Shown here piece by piece: positions 1 through 8,644 of a DNA stretch of 64,000 nt; positions within the stretch are counted from its first letter, which is position 1, and each line of letters begins with the position of its first letter. A program made the translations under genes and the position numbers. The stretch is taken from positions 248,001 to 312,000 of the forward strand of contig CANMIL010000001.1 in assembly GCA_947497895.1 (NCBI GenBank). Reading direction: 5' to 3'. The notes beneath the pieces are model-generated. The model worked only from the letters and a program-made list of their open reading frames with translations. It was not told where the DNA came from and did not search any database. This DNA comes from an uncultured Tenacibaculum sp. GTDB taxonomy: Bacteria > Bacteroidota > Bacteroidia > Flavobacteriales > Flavobacteriaceae.

Positions 1-2
1 AA

Positions 3-1094
3 CAAATCACTTATTTTAAAAATGCCTCACATAGTAACGGGAAAACTCAACATAATGTTGCTATCGATGGAAATGTTGGAATTGGAACGACAAATCCAAA
101 GGTAAAATTAGATATTTATGGAAGTAATAGTCCCATTTCTTTTCGAATTCTTGGGGGTAATACAAACGCCAACTCAGCTACTATTAATTTAGGTGTTGTA
201 AATGGAAGAGATTGGGAAATGGTTGCGAAAAAATATGTAACATCTGAAGGGTATGCCTTAAATTTCAACCATAAAACGGTGGATTATCAAGGACCAATTA
301 CTTTTTCTTGGATGGGTAATGAAAAAGCAAGAATAGAACCTAATGGAAATTTAGGTCTTGGATTAAATAAACCATTAGCTAAACTTCATATTTTTTCTGG
401 GAATTCAAATGGTGTTAAAGACCTTCATGCTTCTTCAATAATTGAAGGTACGGATGCGAGACTTCAATTGATGTCCAGTAATGCTGGTAGCAATGGCTCT
501 TCTATTTCTTTAACAAATGAAAGTTCTTCTTGGACTTTACATCAAAAAACTGCTTCATTAGAAAACAGATTTGATATTGGGTACAGAGTTTCGTCAGAGT
601 CGGAGGATATTGCTGCAAGACAAAATATTTATTTTTCAATTTTGAAGGATGGTAATGTTGGGATAGGCACAGTTACAACTGGAAATCACAAATTAGCTGT
701 TGAAGGTTCAATAGGAGCAAGAGAAATTAAGGTAGAGGCTAGTGGATGGTCTGATTTTGTTTTCTATGAAGATTATGAACTACCAACTCTACTTGATGTT
801 GAAAACCATATTAAAGAAAAAGGACATTTAAAAGATATTCCAACTGCTAAAGAAGTAGAAAAGAATGGTTTCTTTTTAGGAGAAATGGATGCTAAACTTT
901 TACAAAAAATTGAAGAGTTAACTCTGTATACTATTGAGCAAGAAAAGAAGTTGAAAATTCAAAGGGAAAGCTTCGAGCAACAGCAAGAAGAAATTAACGT
1001 TCAGAAAAAGGAGATCGAAAAATTGAAAAAACAAAACTCTGAAATAAAGGAATTAAAAGCTTTAGTACAAAAATTATTACGAGATAAAAAGTAA
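3..1094 (+). CDS. GNVGIGT-repeat surface protein, 5' end outside window (partial)
   Basis: The reading frame is open from the first bases of the window, so the gene starts upstream and only its 3' part (about 363 codons) is seen. It contains recurrent turns of the type NVGIGTTNP near codons 27 and 218, each introducing a beta-rich segment as in tail-fibre-like or adhesin-like Bacteroidetes surface proteins. The C-terminus has a conserved block (EIKV, then DFVFYEDYELPTL, then HIKEKGHLKDIP) followed by LLQKIEELTLYTIEQEKK and a Lys/Glu-rich coiled coil. It is clearly paralogous to the protein at 7275-8555, which shows the signal peptide this copy must have upstream. A terminator follows. A role as an exported fibre or adhesin is inferred; no catalytic motif is visible and it lacks an obvious S74 intramolecular-chaperone domain. 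Confidence 0.8.
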   Translation, partial: QITYFKNASHSNGKTQHNVAIDGNVGIGTTNPKVKLDIYGSNSPISFRILGGNTNANSATINLGVVNGRDWEMVAKKYVTSEGYALNFNHKTVDYQGPITFSWMGNEKARIEPNGNLGLGLNKPLAKLHIFSGNSNGVKDLHASSIIEGTDARLQLMSSNAGSNGSSISLTNESSSWTLHQKTASLENRFDIGYRVSSESEDIAARQNIYFSILKDGNVGIGTVTTGNHKLAVEGSIGAREIKVEASGWSDFVFYEDYELPTLLDVENHIKEKGHLKDIPTAKEVEKNGFFLGEMDAKLLQKIEELTLYTIEQEKKLKIQRESFEQQQEEINVQKKEIEKLKKQNSEIKELKALVQKLLRDKK

Positions 1095-1122
1095 TTTTAA
1101 TTTTTAAATACATCTACCTCTA

Positions 1123-1162
1123 AACACCTTTTTTAAGGTGTTTTTTTATGTCCAAGATTTAG
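1123..1162 (+). terminator. Terminator with conserved 15-bp tail, copy 1
   Basis: AACACCTT/AAGGTGTT hairpin followed by a T run, then ATGTCCAAGATTTAG. The hairpin, T run and tail recur at 2273-2313 and 8584-8623, with one base different in the tail (C here, T in the others). It ends the surface-protein gene. The tail would read M-S-K-I-stop, but it is more likely part of a repeated 3' element than a gene. Confidence 0.75.
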
Positions 1163-1245
1163 TAAACGAATTATAAATTAATCTCACTAATTAGGTGTGG
1201 TTTATTTTATTGTATATTACACACTATCAAAACATTGAAACAACT

Positions 1246-1416
1246 ATGAAATACTTCAATTTTTTATTACTACTGGTTTTAACAATAGGTAATACTACTG
1301 CGCAAGAAAACCAGCTTCTTTTGAAAAGAGAAAAGAATAAATACCCGGAATTTATAATAACGCATGTAAGTGTTAAACTTAGCTATATCCAAACTATAGA
1401 AAATTATAAGGTTTAA
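1246..1416 (+). CDS. Short secreted protein, probably a truncated remnant
   Basis: Fifty-six codons from an ATG that begins a good signal peptide (MKYFNFLLLLVLTIGNTTAQ). A longer reading from a GTG at 1195 would put 17 residues ahead of the signal peptide, so 1246 is preferred. The mature part is only about 36 residues and has no recognisable domain. Directly after the stop the +1 frame stays open to 1486 with a plausible, Lys-rich sequence, which suggests the end of a once longer protein. I do not recognise the family. It could be a functional small secreted protein, but its position between two surface-protein genes and its abrupt end favour a degraded gene. Confidence 0.35.
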   Translation: MKYFNFLLLLVLTIGNTTAQENQLLLKREKNKYPEFIITHVSVKLSYIQTIENYKV

Positions 1417-1596
1417 AACCACAGCAAAAACAATGGATAATAAGTTAAGAACATCTTTCTTATCTGGAAATATAAACAAAGTATAATGTTTTTTGGTTTT
1501 ATAAATATAATTGGGTCTATAATATTATATGAAGTATACCAATGATCATATATTAATTTGTACTTTCGCGAAAAATTCAAAAATTATAAATTTCTT

Positions 1597-2196
1597 ATGA
1601 AAAACACATTAAAAACCTTATCGTTAATATTAGTAATTATTCTTCAGTCCTGCACTAATAGTTCTGATGAACTTGAAATGGAAGATGAAGCTGGACAAGA
1701 TGGTCCATTAGCGATCATGACTGCTAACTTAGATGGAGTTCAATATGATGATTTGAAGCCTAATCTCTTTCATGTTATGGGCAATGCCGTTAGTGTCATA
1801 ACGATTGGAGGTGATGACACTCTTTATCTTAGAATTAGAGCTAATAGTAGCCACCAACAAATTTTACCTGAAGATGATACCAAAGAGATTACTTTATATA
1901 TACCACAAAGTAAATGGGGTGTGGGCAGTTATGATATTAAGTTTTCAGCTAATGATGTCGATCCTCATGTGAATATTATTTTTCACTATCCAAATGGGGA
2001 TAGTGGTGTATTAAACAGTGATGACCAAAAAGGTAATTTAACGATCACTAAATTTGATCTTGCAAATAGAATGATTGAAGGAACATTCTATTTTGAATAC
2101 TTTATTGAAAAAGATGGTACTTGGGAAAGAATTGGCCCCTTTAATTGTTTAAATGGGACATTTAAATTTTCTTTAGATGACCAATATTTTGATTAA
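1597..2196 (+). CDS. Putative lipoprotein of unknown function
   Basis: A 199-residue protein starting at the ATG that immediately precedes the signal sequence; the longer TTG start at 1558 only adds residues ahead of it. The N-terminus ends in a lipobox (IILQSC, about residue 19), so it is probably exported and lipid-anchored. The mature part begins with an acidic linker (SDELEMEDEAGQD) and continues as a beta-rich domain with GTFYFEY and LNGTFKFSL near the end, a pattern common in small Bacteroidetes lipoproteins that bind or decorate the outer membrane. No enzymatic motif is visible. It stands alone, with its own terminator at 2273. Confidence 0.75.
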   Translation: MKNTLKTLSLILVIILQSCTNSSDELEMEDEAGQDGPLAIMTANLDGVQYDDLKPNLFHVMGNAVSVITIGGDDTLYLRIRANSSHQQILPEDDTKEITLYIPQSKWGVGSYDIKFSANDVDPHVNIIFHYPNGDSGVLNSDDQKGNLTITKFDLANRMIEGTFYFEYFIEKDGTWERIGPFNCLNGTFKFSLDDQYFD

Positions 2197-2272
2197 ATAA
2201 ATTATTAAGCAAATCTAATAGATAATTAAAGAAACTCAATGATCTTGTATTAGACATTTAGACCCCTCACAA

Positions 2273-2313
2273 AACACCTTAAATCAAGGTGTTTTTTTAT
2301 GTCTAAGATTTAG
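2273..2313 (+). terminator. Terminator with conserved 15-bp tail, copy 2
   Basis: AACACCTT..AAGGTGTT stem and seven T, then ATGTCTAAGATTTAG, the same tail as copies 1 and 3. It ends the lipoprotein gene at 1597-2196 and faces the 3' end of the minus-strand gene at 2343. Confidence 0.75.
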
Positions 2314-2342
2314 AGTTTAAACTTCGTTTGAATTTCATTTTC

Positions 2343-2624
2343 TCAACTAATACTAATTATAAAGCTAACTATCATATAAAATATCCACGCAGGTAAGAAA
2401 AAAAGATCAATTTTAATTTCAAGCTTTTCTAAAATGAAAGACCATAGTCCGCAAGTAGAAGTACCAAGGACCATAGCTATTTTAAAGTTTAACCCTAAAA
2501 AAAGAATTAACAAACCAGGGAAAAAACTAATTAACGAGATAGCGAAATCTCCTATAATAGGAATATTATCAAGATAGTTAATTCTTTTATATCGATATGA
2601 AGATATGTTAGTAATTAAGAACAT
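2343..2624 (-). CDS. Small membrane protein, unknown
   Basis: Ninety-three residues, strongly hydrophobic over most of the length, with about three possible membrane segments (around residues 25-45, 48-62 and 73-92). No family recognised. It lies 35 bases downstream of the small gene at 2660-2863 on the same strand, so the two may be co-transcribed. Nothing convincing opposes it on the plus strand. The hydrophobic composition could be partly a product of T-rich sequence, so the call is moderate. Confidence 0.45.
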   Translation of the reverse strand: MFLITNISSYRYKRINYLDNIPIIGDFAISLISFFPGLLILFLGLNFKIAMVLGTSTCGLWSFILEKLEIKIDLFFLPAWIFYMIVSFIISIS

Positions 2625-2659
2625 ACACCAAATTCATAAATAAATCAAAATCAGTTCTA

Positions 2660-2863
2660 TTAAAAGCAAACGCACTTTGGAGTAGGCATTATTAAACACC
2701 CACTTGAATAAATTGTAACACAGCGTTTGAAGTCTGGTGTAATTTGAGATAAAGGTATTGACATAAAAACCGTAATCAATAAAATAGCTATCAATTTAGT
2801 AAAAAGTGAAGCTTTTCTAGGTTCGGTAAATTCAATATTAAGTTGTTCATAGCTGTGTTTCAT
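2660..2863 (-). CDS. Small membrane protein with cysteine-rich C-terminus
   Basis: Sixty-seven residues: a polar N-terminus (MKHSYEQLNIEF), one membrane segment (about residues 22-38), then PLSQITPDFKRC and a cysteine-rich tail ending PTPKCVCF. No family recognised. Evidence that it is a real gene comes from the window itself: 8645-8851 on the same strand encodes a close paralog, with the segment from LFTKL to the C-terminal KC-x-CF conserved at protein level, although that copy carries an internal stop. Four cysteines at conserved positions after the membrane segment suggest disulfides or metal binding outside the cytoplasm, which is inference only. Confidence 0.6.
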   Translation of the reverse strand: MKHSYEQLNIEFTEPRKASLFTKLIAILLITVFMSIPLSQITPDFKRCVTIYSSGCLIMPTPKCVCF

Positions 2864-3402
2864 AAAGTAAAAATAGTAAAAACAAAATATAGTAAAATAT
2901 TTACTCTACTAAGAGATGAACAATATATCTCATATCTTTTAGAATCTGATATCAATTAAACAGGAAATATTGAGATCTATATGGTTAAATTTTGGAGTTA
3001 ATTTTGAATTAAAAGAGTATCAATTAACAAAGAAAAAAACACCTCTTTAAAAGTAAATTCGAAGAATAGTTAAAAAGAACCGCGCATTAATCTGTTTCAG
3101 AGTATAGTTAGAAGTTTGGTTAATACGCAGAACATTTTATTTAACCTTTAACTTATCTACATAGTCCCCTGAGACAAGTCTTAAGTCGAGATAAATATAT
3201 AGAGATATTTCGTCTAATAAAACTAGGGGAATCCCTAAAAAACAGATAGGTAAAAACCATTAATCAACCTACTTTAAACACAAGCTCTTTTATCATCTTC
3301 AAACTACATTAAAATCAATTTTGTGGTATTTATAAACGTTAAAAATTGTAGTAATCCATCAATTAACTGGTTTAAAAATACAAATAGCCGTATTTTTAAG
3401 GT
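2864..3402. other. 539-bp intergenic region, no feature recognised
   Basis: Very AT-rich, with stops in all frames. It must hold the promoter of the VWA/AAA pair and of the minus-strand gene at 2863. No hairpin terminator, clear repeat or TAnnTTTG box could be assigned with confidence. Confidence 0.5.
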
Positions 3403-4536
3403 ATGAATAGACAGTTTAACAAAGGGTTACGTTTTGAAAAATTCAAGGAAAAAAAACTTCCTCCATTCGACAAACTTTTTGATATCTTCAAAGAACTACT
3501 AACATATACTTCTGGAGATTTTGATGAAGCCTTTGAATGGTTGAAACAACTGGACAAAGAATATAAATTAACCACTCCAGAATATACACTCAACGATTTT
3601 TTAGAGGATTTAAAGAATAAAGGCTATATCCGAGAGGAAATAGATGATGGAAAGGGTAGTGGTGGCCAAAATTTTAAAATCACTTCAAAAACCGAGCAGG
3701 CATTACGACAAAATGCCTTAAATCAAATTTTTGGAAAACTAAAAAAACGTGGTACTGGAAATCATAAGACAAAAGCAATTGGTAGGGGAGACGAACAAAC
3801 TGGAGAATTCAGAAATTTTCATTTTGGAGATTCTCTCGATCGAATTTCTATGACCGAAAGTATCAAAAATGCTCAGATCAATAATGGTATCGGTGATTTC
3901 TCATTAACAGAACGGGATTTAATTGTGCAAGAGACGAATTTCAAAGCACAAATGAGCACGGTGTTAATGATAGACATCAGTCATAGTATGATTTTATATG
4001 GAGAAGACAGAATTACTCCTGCCAAAAAGGTAGCGATGGCGTTAACGGAATTGATTCGAACACGTTATCAGAAAGACACGATCGATATTTTAGTTTTTGG
4101 TAATGACGCATGGACCATTTCAATTCAAGATTTACCATACTTAAAGGTAGGTCCTTATCATACCAACACAGTTGCTGGATTGCAACTTGCTATGGATATT
4201 TTAAGAAGAAAACGTAATACCAACAAACAAATTTTTATGGTTACAGATGGTAAGCCCAGTTGTTTACGGCTTTCAGATGGCACCTATTATAAAAACAGTA
4301 ATGGCCTGGATAAACATATTGTAGAAAAATGTTACAATATGGCATCTCAAGCAAGAAAATTACATATTCCGATAACCACTTTTATGATTGCGAGAGATCC
4401 GTATTTAATGCAATTCATTCAGCATTTCACAAAGGCTAATCAAGGAAAGGCATTTTATACAGGTTTAAAAGGTTTAGGCGAAATGATTTTCGAAGATTAC
4501 GAACAAAACAGAAAAAAAAGAATCCGAAGAATTTAA
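3403..4536 (+). CDS. VWA-domain protein, partner of the AAA+ ATPase
   Basis: A 377-residue soluble protein. Residues about 1-160 are charged and helical; a von Willebrand factor A domain follows, with the metal-ion-dependent adhesion site DISHS at residues 191-195 (D-x-S-x-S), a later TDGKPS segment and a C-terminal tail rich in Lys/Arg (QNRKKRIRRI). In MoxR/VWA, RavA/ViaA and Mg-chelatase systems a VWA protein works as substrate adaptor or co-factor of a hexameric AAA+ ATPase. The next gene, 70 bases downstream on the same strand, is such an ATPase, so the two very likely form one complex. No signal peptide. The substrate is unknown. Confidence 0.88.
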   Translation: MNRQFNKGLRFEKFKEKKLPPFDKLFDIFKELLTYTSGDFDEAFEWLKQLDKEYKLTTPEYTLNDFLEDLKNKGYIREEIDDGKGSGGQNFKITSKTEQALRQNALNQIFGKLKKRGTGNHKTKAIGRGDEQTGEFRNFHFGDSLDRISMTESIKNAQINNGIGDFSLTERDLIVQETNFKAQMSTVLMIDISHSMILYGEDRITPAKKVAMALTELIRTRYQKDTIDILVFGNDAWTISIQDLPYLKVGPYHTNTVAGLQLAMDILRRKRNTNKQIFMVTDGKPSCLRLSDGTYYKNSNGLDKHIVEKCYNMASQARKLHIPITTFMIARDPYLMQFIQHFTKANQGKAFYTGLKGLGEMIFEDYEQNRKKRIRRI

Positions 4537-4605
4537 AAGGGTTAACATACCATATTAATAAAAAGACGATCCTTCTTTAGAAGGAATATTTACTAAAAAT
4601 ATAAC

Positions 4606-6069
4606 ATGAATCATAAGGAAATAAAGACGTTAGGCGAATTAAAAGCAGCAGGCTATCAATCACTTTCAATAAAAGACGAGTTAAGAAACAATCTTATAAA
4701 AAAACTCAAGCAACAAGAAACTGTTTTTACTGGAGTATGGGGTTACGAAGATTCGGTAATCCCCGAATTAGAAACGGCAATTTTGTCGAAACACAACATT
4801 AATCTTCTAGGGTTAAGAGGGCAGGCGAAAACAAGATTAGCACGATTAATGGTTTCCTTACTGGATGAATATATCCCCGTTGTAAATGGTTCTGAAATTA
4901 ATGACGATCCTTTCCAACCCTTATCCAGATATGCAAAGGAACTAATTGCGACACATCAAGATAATACACCAATTTCATGGTTACATAGAGACGAACGCTT
5001 TTTTGAAAAGCTAGCCACTCCTGATGTAACTGTTGCTGATTTAATTGGGGATGTAGATCCCATAAAAGCTATGAATTTGAAATTGAATTATGCGGATGAT
5101 CGTGTGATTCACTTTGGAATGATTCCAAGAGCCAATCGCTGTATTTTCGTTATTAACGAAATCCCTGATTTGCAAGCTAGAATTCAGGTATCCTTATTTA
5201 ATATATTGCAAGAAGGAGACATTCAAATTAGAGGTTTTAAATTACGTTTACCATTAGATCTACAGTTCGTTTTTACAGCGAATCCTGAGGACTACACAAA
5301 CAGAGGGAGTATCGTAACACCTTTAAAAGATCGTATTGGTTCTCAGATTCTGACACACTATCCAAAATCAATAGAAATAGCCAAGAAAATTACTGCACAA
5401 GAAGCTACCTATCTTCAAGAACAAAAAGATACCATACATGTTCCTGAATTAGCAAGAGATGTGATAGAACAGTTGGTTTTTGAAGCAAGAAAAAGTGAAT
5501 ATATCGACTTGAAAAGTGGGGTAAGTGCTAGAATGAGTATTTCCATCTTTGAAAACCTCTTAAGTACAGCAGAACGAAGATTATTATTAAACGAAGAAAA
5601 AAGTACATCTGTTCGTGTATTAGATTTCTTAGGAACCATTCCTGCAATAACAGGAAAAATGGAATTGGTGTATGAAGGTGAGCAGGAGGGAGCCGACAAT
5701 GTGGCGCAACTGCTATTAAATAATGCAATTAAAACGATTTTCAATAATTTATTTCCTGAGATTAAGAAGTTAAAGAAAGAAGGAGAGGCATCACCCTATG
5801 ACACAATTTCCGAGTGGTTTTCTTCTAAAGAAGCTGTTGAATTATTCGATGACATGGACGATACTTATTTTCAGGAGCAGTTAAATTCCATTACACCTTT
5901 AACTGCGTTAATTGAAAAATACCAAACTCAAACTTCTAAGAAAGACATGCCTTTCCTACAAGAATTTGTGCTTTGGGCATTGTCAGAATACAAAGTTTTA
6001 AATAAGGAACGTTTTACAACTGGTTATCAGTTTAATGACCCTTTGGATAGTTATATAAGAGGTATTTAA
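4606..6069 (+). CDS. AAA+ ATPase of the MoxR / Mg-chelatase subunit I type
   Basis: A 487-residue ATPase. The P-loop is GLRGQAKT at residues 69-76. The Walker B region reads CIFVINEIPDL, with Asn where the first acidic residue usually sits. A long helix-2-like insertion (LQEGDIQIRGFKL) and a sensor-1 region (FTANPEDYTNRG) match the MoxR/ChlI clade. The C-terminal half after about residue 250 is helical and ends the protein without a VWA domain; that domain is supplied by the preceding gene. Chaperone-like remodelling of a protein target or metal insertion is typical for the clade, but the target here is not shown. No membrane segment. A hairpin follows the stop. Confidence 0.88.
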   Translation: MNHKEIKTLGELKAAGYQSLSIKDELRNNLIKKLKQQETVFTGVWGYEDSVIPELETAILSKHNINLLGLRGQAKTRLARLMVSLLDEYIPVVNGSEINDDPFQPLSRYAKELIATHQDNTPISWLHRDERFFEKLATPDVTVADLIGDVDPIKAMNLKLNYADDRVIHFGMIPRANRCIFVINEIPDLQARIQVSLFNILQEGDIQIRGFKLRLPLDLQFVFTANPEDYTNRGSIVTPLKDRIGSQILTHYPKSIEIAKKITAQEATYLQEQKDTIHVPELARDVIEQLVFEARKSEYIDLKSGVSARMSISIFENLLSTAERRLLLNEEKSTSVRVLDFLGTIPAITGKMELVYEGEQEGADNVAQLLLNNAIKTIFNNLFPEIKKLKKEGEASPYDTISEWFSSKEAVELFDDMDDTYFQEQLNSITPLTALIEKYQTQTSKKDMPFLQEFVLWALSEYKVLNKERFTTGYQFNDPLDSYIRGI

Positions 6070-6156
6070 GGTTTCTTTACTATATTGAATCATTAATCAA
6101 TTCATAGTTGTTTTTTAATTTCACTTTTAAAGAATAGAAACATAAAAAAATAGGAT

Positions 6157-6201
6157 ATAGCGTTTATCTCTTACTATATAGGGGATAAATGCTATTTTAT
6201 T
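6157..6201 (+). terminator. Putative terminator after the AAA+ ATPase gene
   Basis: ATAGCGTTTATCTC pairs with GGGATAAATGCTAT across a 10-base loop (one G-T pair) and is followed by TTTTATT. A rho-independent terminator is the simplest reading; the T run is short. Confidence 0.5.
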
Positions 6202-6231
6202 GGGTAGAACTAATTGTTCCTAAACAATAAG

Positions 6232-6690
6232 ATGAAAACAAAAAATATTCAATCATACATTTATTTTTTAGCGTCAGTTATTTTTTGTTATGGTTTCTTA
6301 CTAGTTTTGATCAATGGTTATTATCATTATACCTACCTAGAGTTTTTAGATATGAAGCGAAAGGACTTAATTGTTCGACTTGGATTTCTATCATATATAT
6401 TTGGTTCTTTATACTTTCCAACAGTGCTCGTACCAATAATTTTTTTAACATGGAGCTCAATGAAAACTCAAGGTTTAAATGGAAAGTCAATTTGGTTTTA
6501 CTCATTATCCGCTATATTTTTTGTTGGACTTTTATTCTATACCCAAAAGATCGAAGATTTCATTTATATGGAAAAAGAATCTTGGTTTTTAGGGCTTGTC
6601 CTAATTGGATTAGCTATGTCACTATATTGGAATAAATACTTATTAAAAAGAATAAAAACACAGCACACTACGAAAGATAAAGAGCATTAA
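6232..6690 (+). CDS. Four-helix membrane protein, unknown
   Basis: A 152-residue protein from the ATG at 6232; an in-frame TTG at 6214 would add six residues. Four hydrophobic segments are visible (about 9-28, 48-74, 86-104 and 119-137), with a Lys-rich cytoplasmic tail (KRIKTQHTTKDKEH). No conserved catalytic motif and no family recognised. It stands alone between two hairpins, so it is probably a single-gene transcript. The ORF in another frame at 6285-6635 is a shadow of it. Confidence 0.6.
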   Translation: MKTKNIQSYIYFLASVIFCYGFLLVLINGYYHYTYLEFLDMKRKDLIVRLGFLSYIFGSLYFPTVLVPIIFLTWSSMKTQGLNGKSIWFYSLSAIFFVGLLFYTQKIEDFIYMEKESWFLGLVLIGLAMSLYWNKYLLKRIKTQHTTKDKEH

Positions 6691-6861
6691 AGGTATTATT
6701 CAAAACGCATTAGAAAAAACATATTAACTTACCTAAGACTAATTTTCATTTGGCGTTAATGCTTTCTAAGAAAGGAATAATCTAATATAGCTAAGGAGTA
6801 CTAATTAATAAGCTGAGCAAATCGATAATGAGAATTAATAAAAGACGTTTTGAGTTAACGT

Positions 6862-6905
6862 AAAAAAACTCTTTTGTTTTAGGGGATACAAAAGAGTTTT
6901 TTTTT
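6862..6905 (+). terminator. Strong rho-independent terminator
   Basis: CTCTTTTG pairs with CAAAAGAG across a 12-base loop. The stem is extended by A/T pairs and followed by nine T. It sits about 170 bases after the membrane-protein stop and would work in both directions (A tract before, T tract after). Confidence 0.75.
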
Positions 6906-7193
6906 AGGGGAATGTACAAGTGTTTTAGTAAGTAACTAAAAACTTATATTCAAATATATTACAAAACACAAGAATAACAAATACCCAAAAAACCTATAAA
7001 TCAAATAGATAGAAACCCTGAGTAAGGATAGTAAAATACCTTAACTCATCCAATACCATGAAAAAACGTTAGTGATAGAAATATATACAGATGATAATGG
7101 TTCATTAAGCCATTACGTACTTATAGATACTGAAAAACGGAAAAATTCTTTGACATAATTGTGGTAGTTACATAATATTTTTAGTTTAAATAT

Positions 7194-7201
7194 TATCTTT
7201 G
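7194..7201 (+). promoter_or_regulatory. Bacteroidetes -7 box (TATCTTTG)
   Basis: A perfect match to the Bacteroidetes -7 consensus TAnnTTTG, 73 bases ahead of the surface-protein ATG at 7275. No clean TTG is seen 19-21 bases upstream, so the -33 part is weak. Confidence 0.5.
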
Positions 7202-7274
7202 TCAAAAATTGATAAGTAAAAAGGAAATCATACTCAATTAATTGCAAATATTTACAACTTAAAAATTATTATTT

Positions 7275-8555
7275 ATGAAAACAACAATGAAAATTGCTGT
7301 CATTTTTATGATGGGAATGAGTTTGGGAGTTAGTGCTCAAAATATTTTCCCAAATGAAGGAGATGTTGGAATAGGAACTACGAGTCCTTCGTCCGAGTTA
7401 GAGATAAAATCAAAATCAAATAATAACGCTGAAATTCATATTAATTCTTCAACTGATGGAAAACCATCAATTATACGATTCCAAGATGCTGGTTTAAATA
7501 CTTGGGGATTTCTTTCAAATTACCCGCAAATTGATAAGTTTAGTTTATATAATTATCATAATGGATCTAATTCAATTGTTATAGATAAGGAGAGTAATGT
7601 AGGTATTGGAACTACAAGTCCAAGACAAAAGTTAGAACTTTACAATTCAAAAGCTTTCAATAATCAAATGGAATTCCAATCTCAAGACCATCTATTATTA
7701 AGTTCGTCTTATAAAAATAATGGTGAGTTTTTCGGAGGTATTACATGGGAGTCCGGGGGTAGAAGACGTGCTTCAATTGTTGCTACAAGAGAACATAACG
7801 ATGCTGATCACGTAGGTATGGCGTTTTTTACAAAAGGAACTGATGGTCCTGGCTCGTTTTTTGAAAGTATGAGAATCTCACATAGAGGTAATATTGGAAT
7901 AGGAACAACTAGTCCGGATGAAAAATTAGACGTAAATGGTAATGCTGTTTTTAGAGGTGATATAGGGCTATTAAAGTATGGTAATGCAGGAATGAGATTA
8001 AAAACTACCGCAAATCATAAAGGTACTTTTATTAGTGGTTTTTATAATTCTACAAGCGCAGAATGGTACTTGGGTTCTATAGTCTCAGGAATTGGTGGAA
8101 CTCAAAGAGGTATGCTTAGTTATGTCCATGGAAATAACCCTTATCAAGTTTACACAAGTAATCAGAAAAGATTTGAAATAAGCGGCAATGGTAATGCGGC
8201 TATATATGGTAAATTAGAAGCAAAAGAGATAAAAGTAACAACTTCACCAACTGCTGATTTTGTTTTCGAAGAAAGTTATAATTTACCAACCTTAAAATCA
8301 ATTGAAAAACATATTAAAGAGAAAAAGCACTTACCAGAAATAGCATCAGCTAAAGAAATGGAAAAAAATGGAGTTAATGTTGGAAATTTTCAAATTCAAT
8401 TACTTCAAAAAATAGAGGAACTTACTTTATATACTATTGAACAAGAGAAGAAAATTAAGTCTTTAGAAAAGCAAAAATTAAAGATTGAAACACAAGAAAA
8501 GAAAATTGAAAGATTGGAATCTTTAGTTCTAAAACTTTTGAAAAATAAAAATTAA
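7275..8555 (+). CDS. Secreted GNVGIGT-repeat surface protein
   Basis: A 426-residue exported protein with a signal peptide ending at about residue 22 (MSLGVSAQ). Three copies of the turn motif (GDVGIGTTSP, SNVGIGTTSP, GNIGIGTTSP at about 30, 110 and 210) each start a beta-rich segment. After about residue 310 comes the conserved C-terminal block EIKV, DFVFEESYNLPTL, HIKEKKHLPEI, LLQKIEELTLYTIEQEKK, then a coiled coil. The domain order equals that of the partial gene at 3-1094, so these are recent paralogs. Such proteins resemble phage or tailocin fibres and adhesins of Bacteroidetes; a surface role is likely but the partner is unknown. No T9SS sorting domain was seen. The gene is monocistronic, with its own promoter box and terminator. 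Confidence 0.85.
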   Translation: MKTTMKIAVIFMMGMSLGVSAQNIFPNEGDVGIGTTSPSSELEIKSKSNNNAEIHINSSTDGKPSIIRFQDAGLNTWGFLSNYPQIDKFSLYNYHNGSNSIVIDKESNVGIGTTSPRQKLELYNSKAFNNQMEFQSQDHLLLSSSYKNNGEFFGGITWESGGRRRASIVATREHNDADHVGMAFFTKGTDGPGSFFESMRISHRGNIGIGTTSPDEKLDVNGNAVFRGDIGLLKYGNAGMRLKTTANHKGTFISGFYNSTSAEWYLGSIVSGIGGTQRGMLSYVHGNNPYQVYTSNQKRFEISGNGNAAIYGKLEAKEIKVTTSPTADFVFEESYNLPTLKSIEKHIKEKKHLPEIASAKEMEKNGVNVGNFQIQLLQKIEELTLYTIEQEKKIKSLEKQKLKIETQEKKIERLESLVLKLLKNKN

Positions 8556-8583
8556 AAAGAACTTTTCAAATTAAATTCAACAA

Positions 8584-8623
8584 AGCACCTTAATTAAGGT
8601 GTTTTTTTATGTCTAAGATTTAG
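8584..8623 (+). terminator. Terminator with conserved 15-bp tail, copy 3
   Basis: GCACCTTAATTAAGGTGT hairpin and a T run, followed by ATGTCTAAGATTTAG. From AAGGTG to the end of the tail the sequence is the same as in copy 2. Confidence 0.75.
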
Positions 8624-8644
8624 TAATTATAAACAAAAAAGTAG

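Larger units (their letters stand above)
6691..7274. other. 584-bp intergenic region with terminator and promoter
   Basis: Besides the strong hairpin at 6862-6905 and the promoter box at 7194-7201, described separately, no gene could be supported; stops interrupt every frame. A short inverted repeat (AGTAAGGATAG to CCTTAACTC, about 7021-7048) is weak. Confidence 0.5.

Noticed and set aside
1148..1162. Five-codon ORF M-S-K-I-stop after the terminator
   Set aside because: Kept only as a repeated DNA tail; too short to call a gene, and it follows a terminator.
1279..1479. 66-residue minus-strand frame
   Set aside because: Opposite the short secreted protein that has a clear signal peptide; no supporting motif.
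6285..6635. 116-residue frame inside the membrane-protein gene
   Set aside because: The frame at 6232-6690 has a proper start, regular membrane segments and a charged tail; this one is an overlapping shadow.
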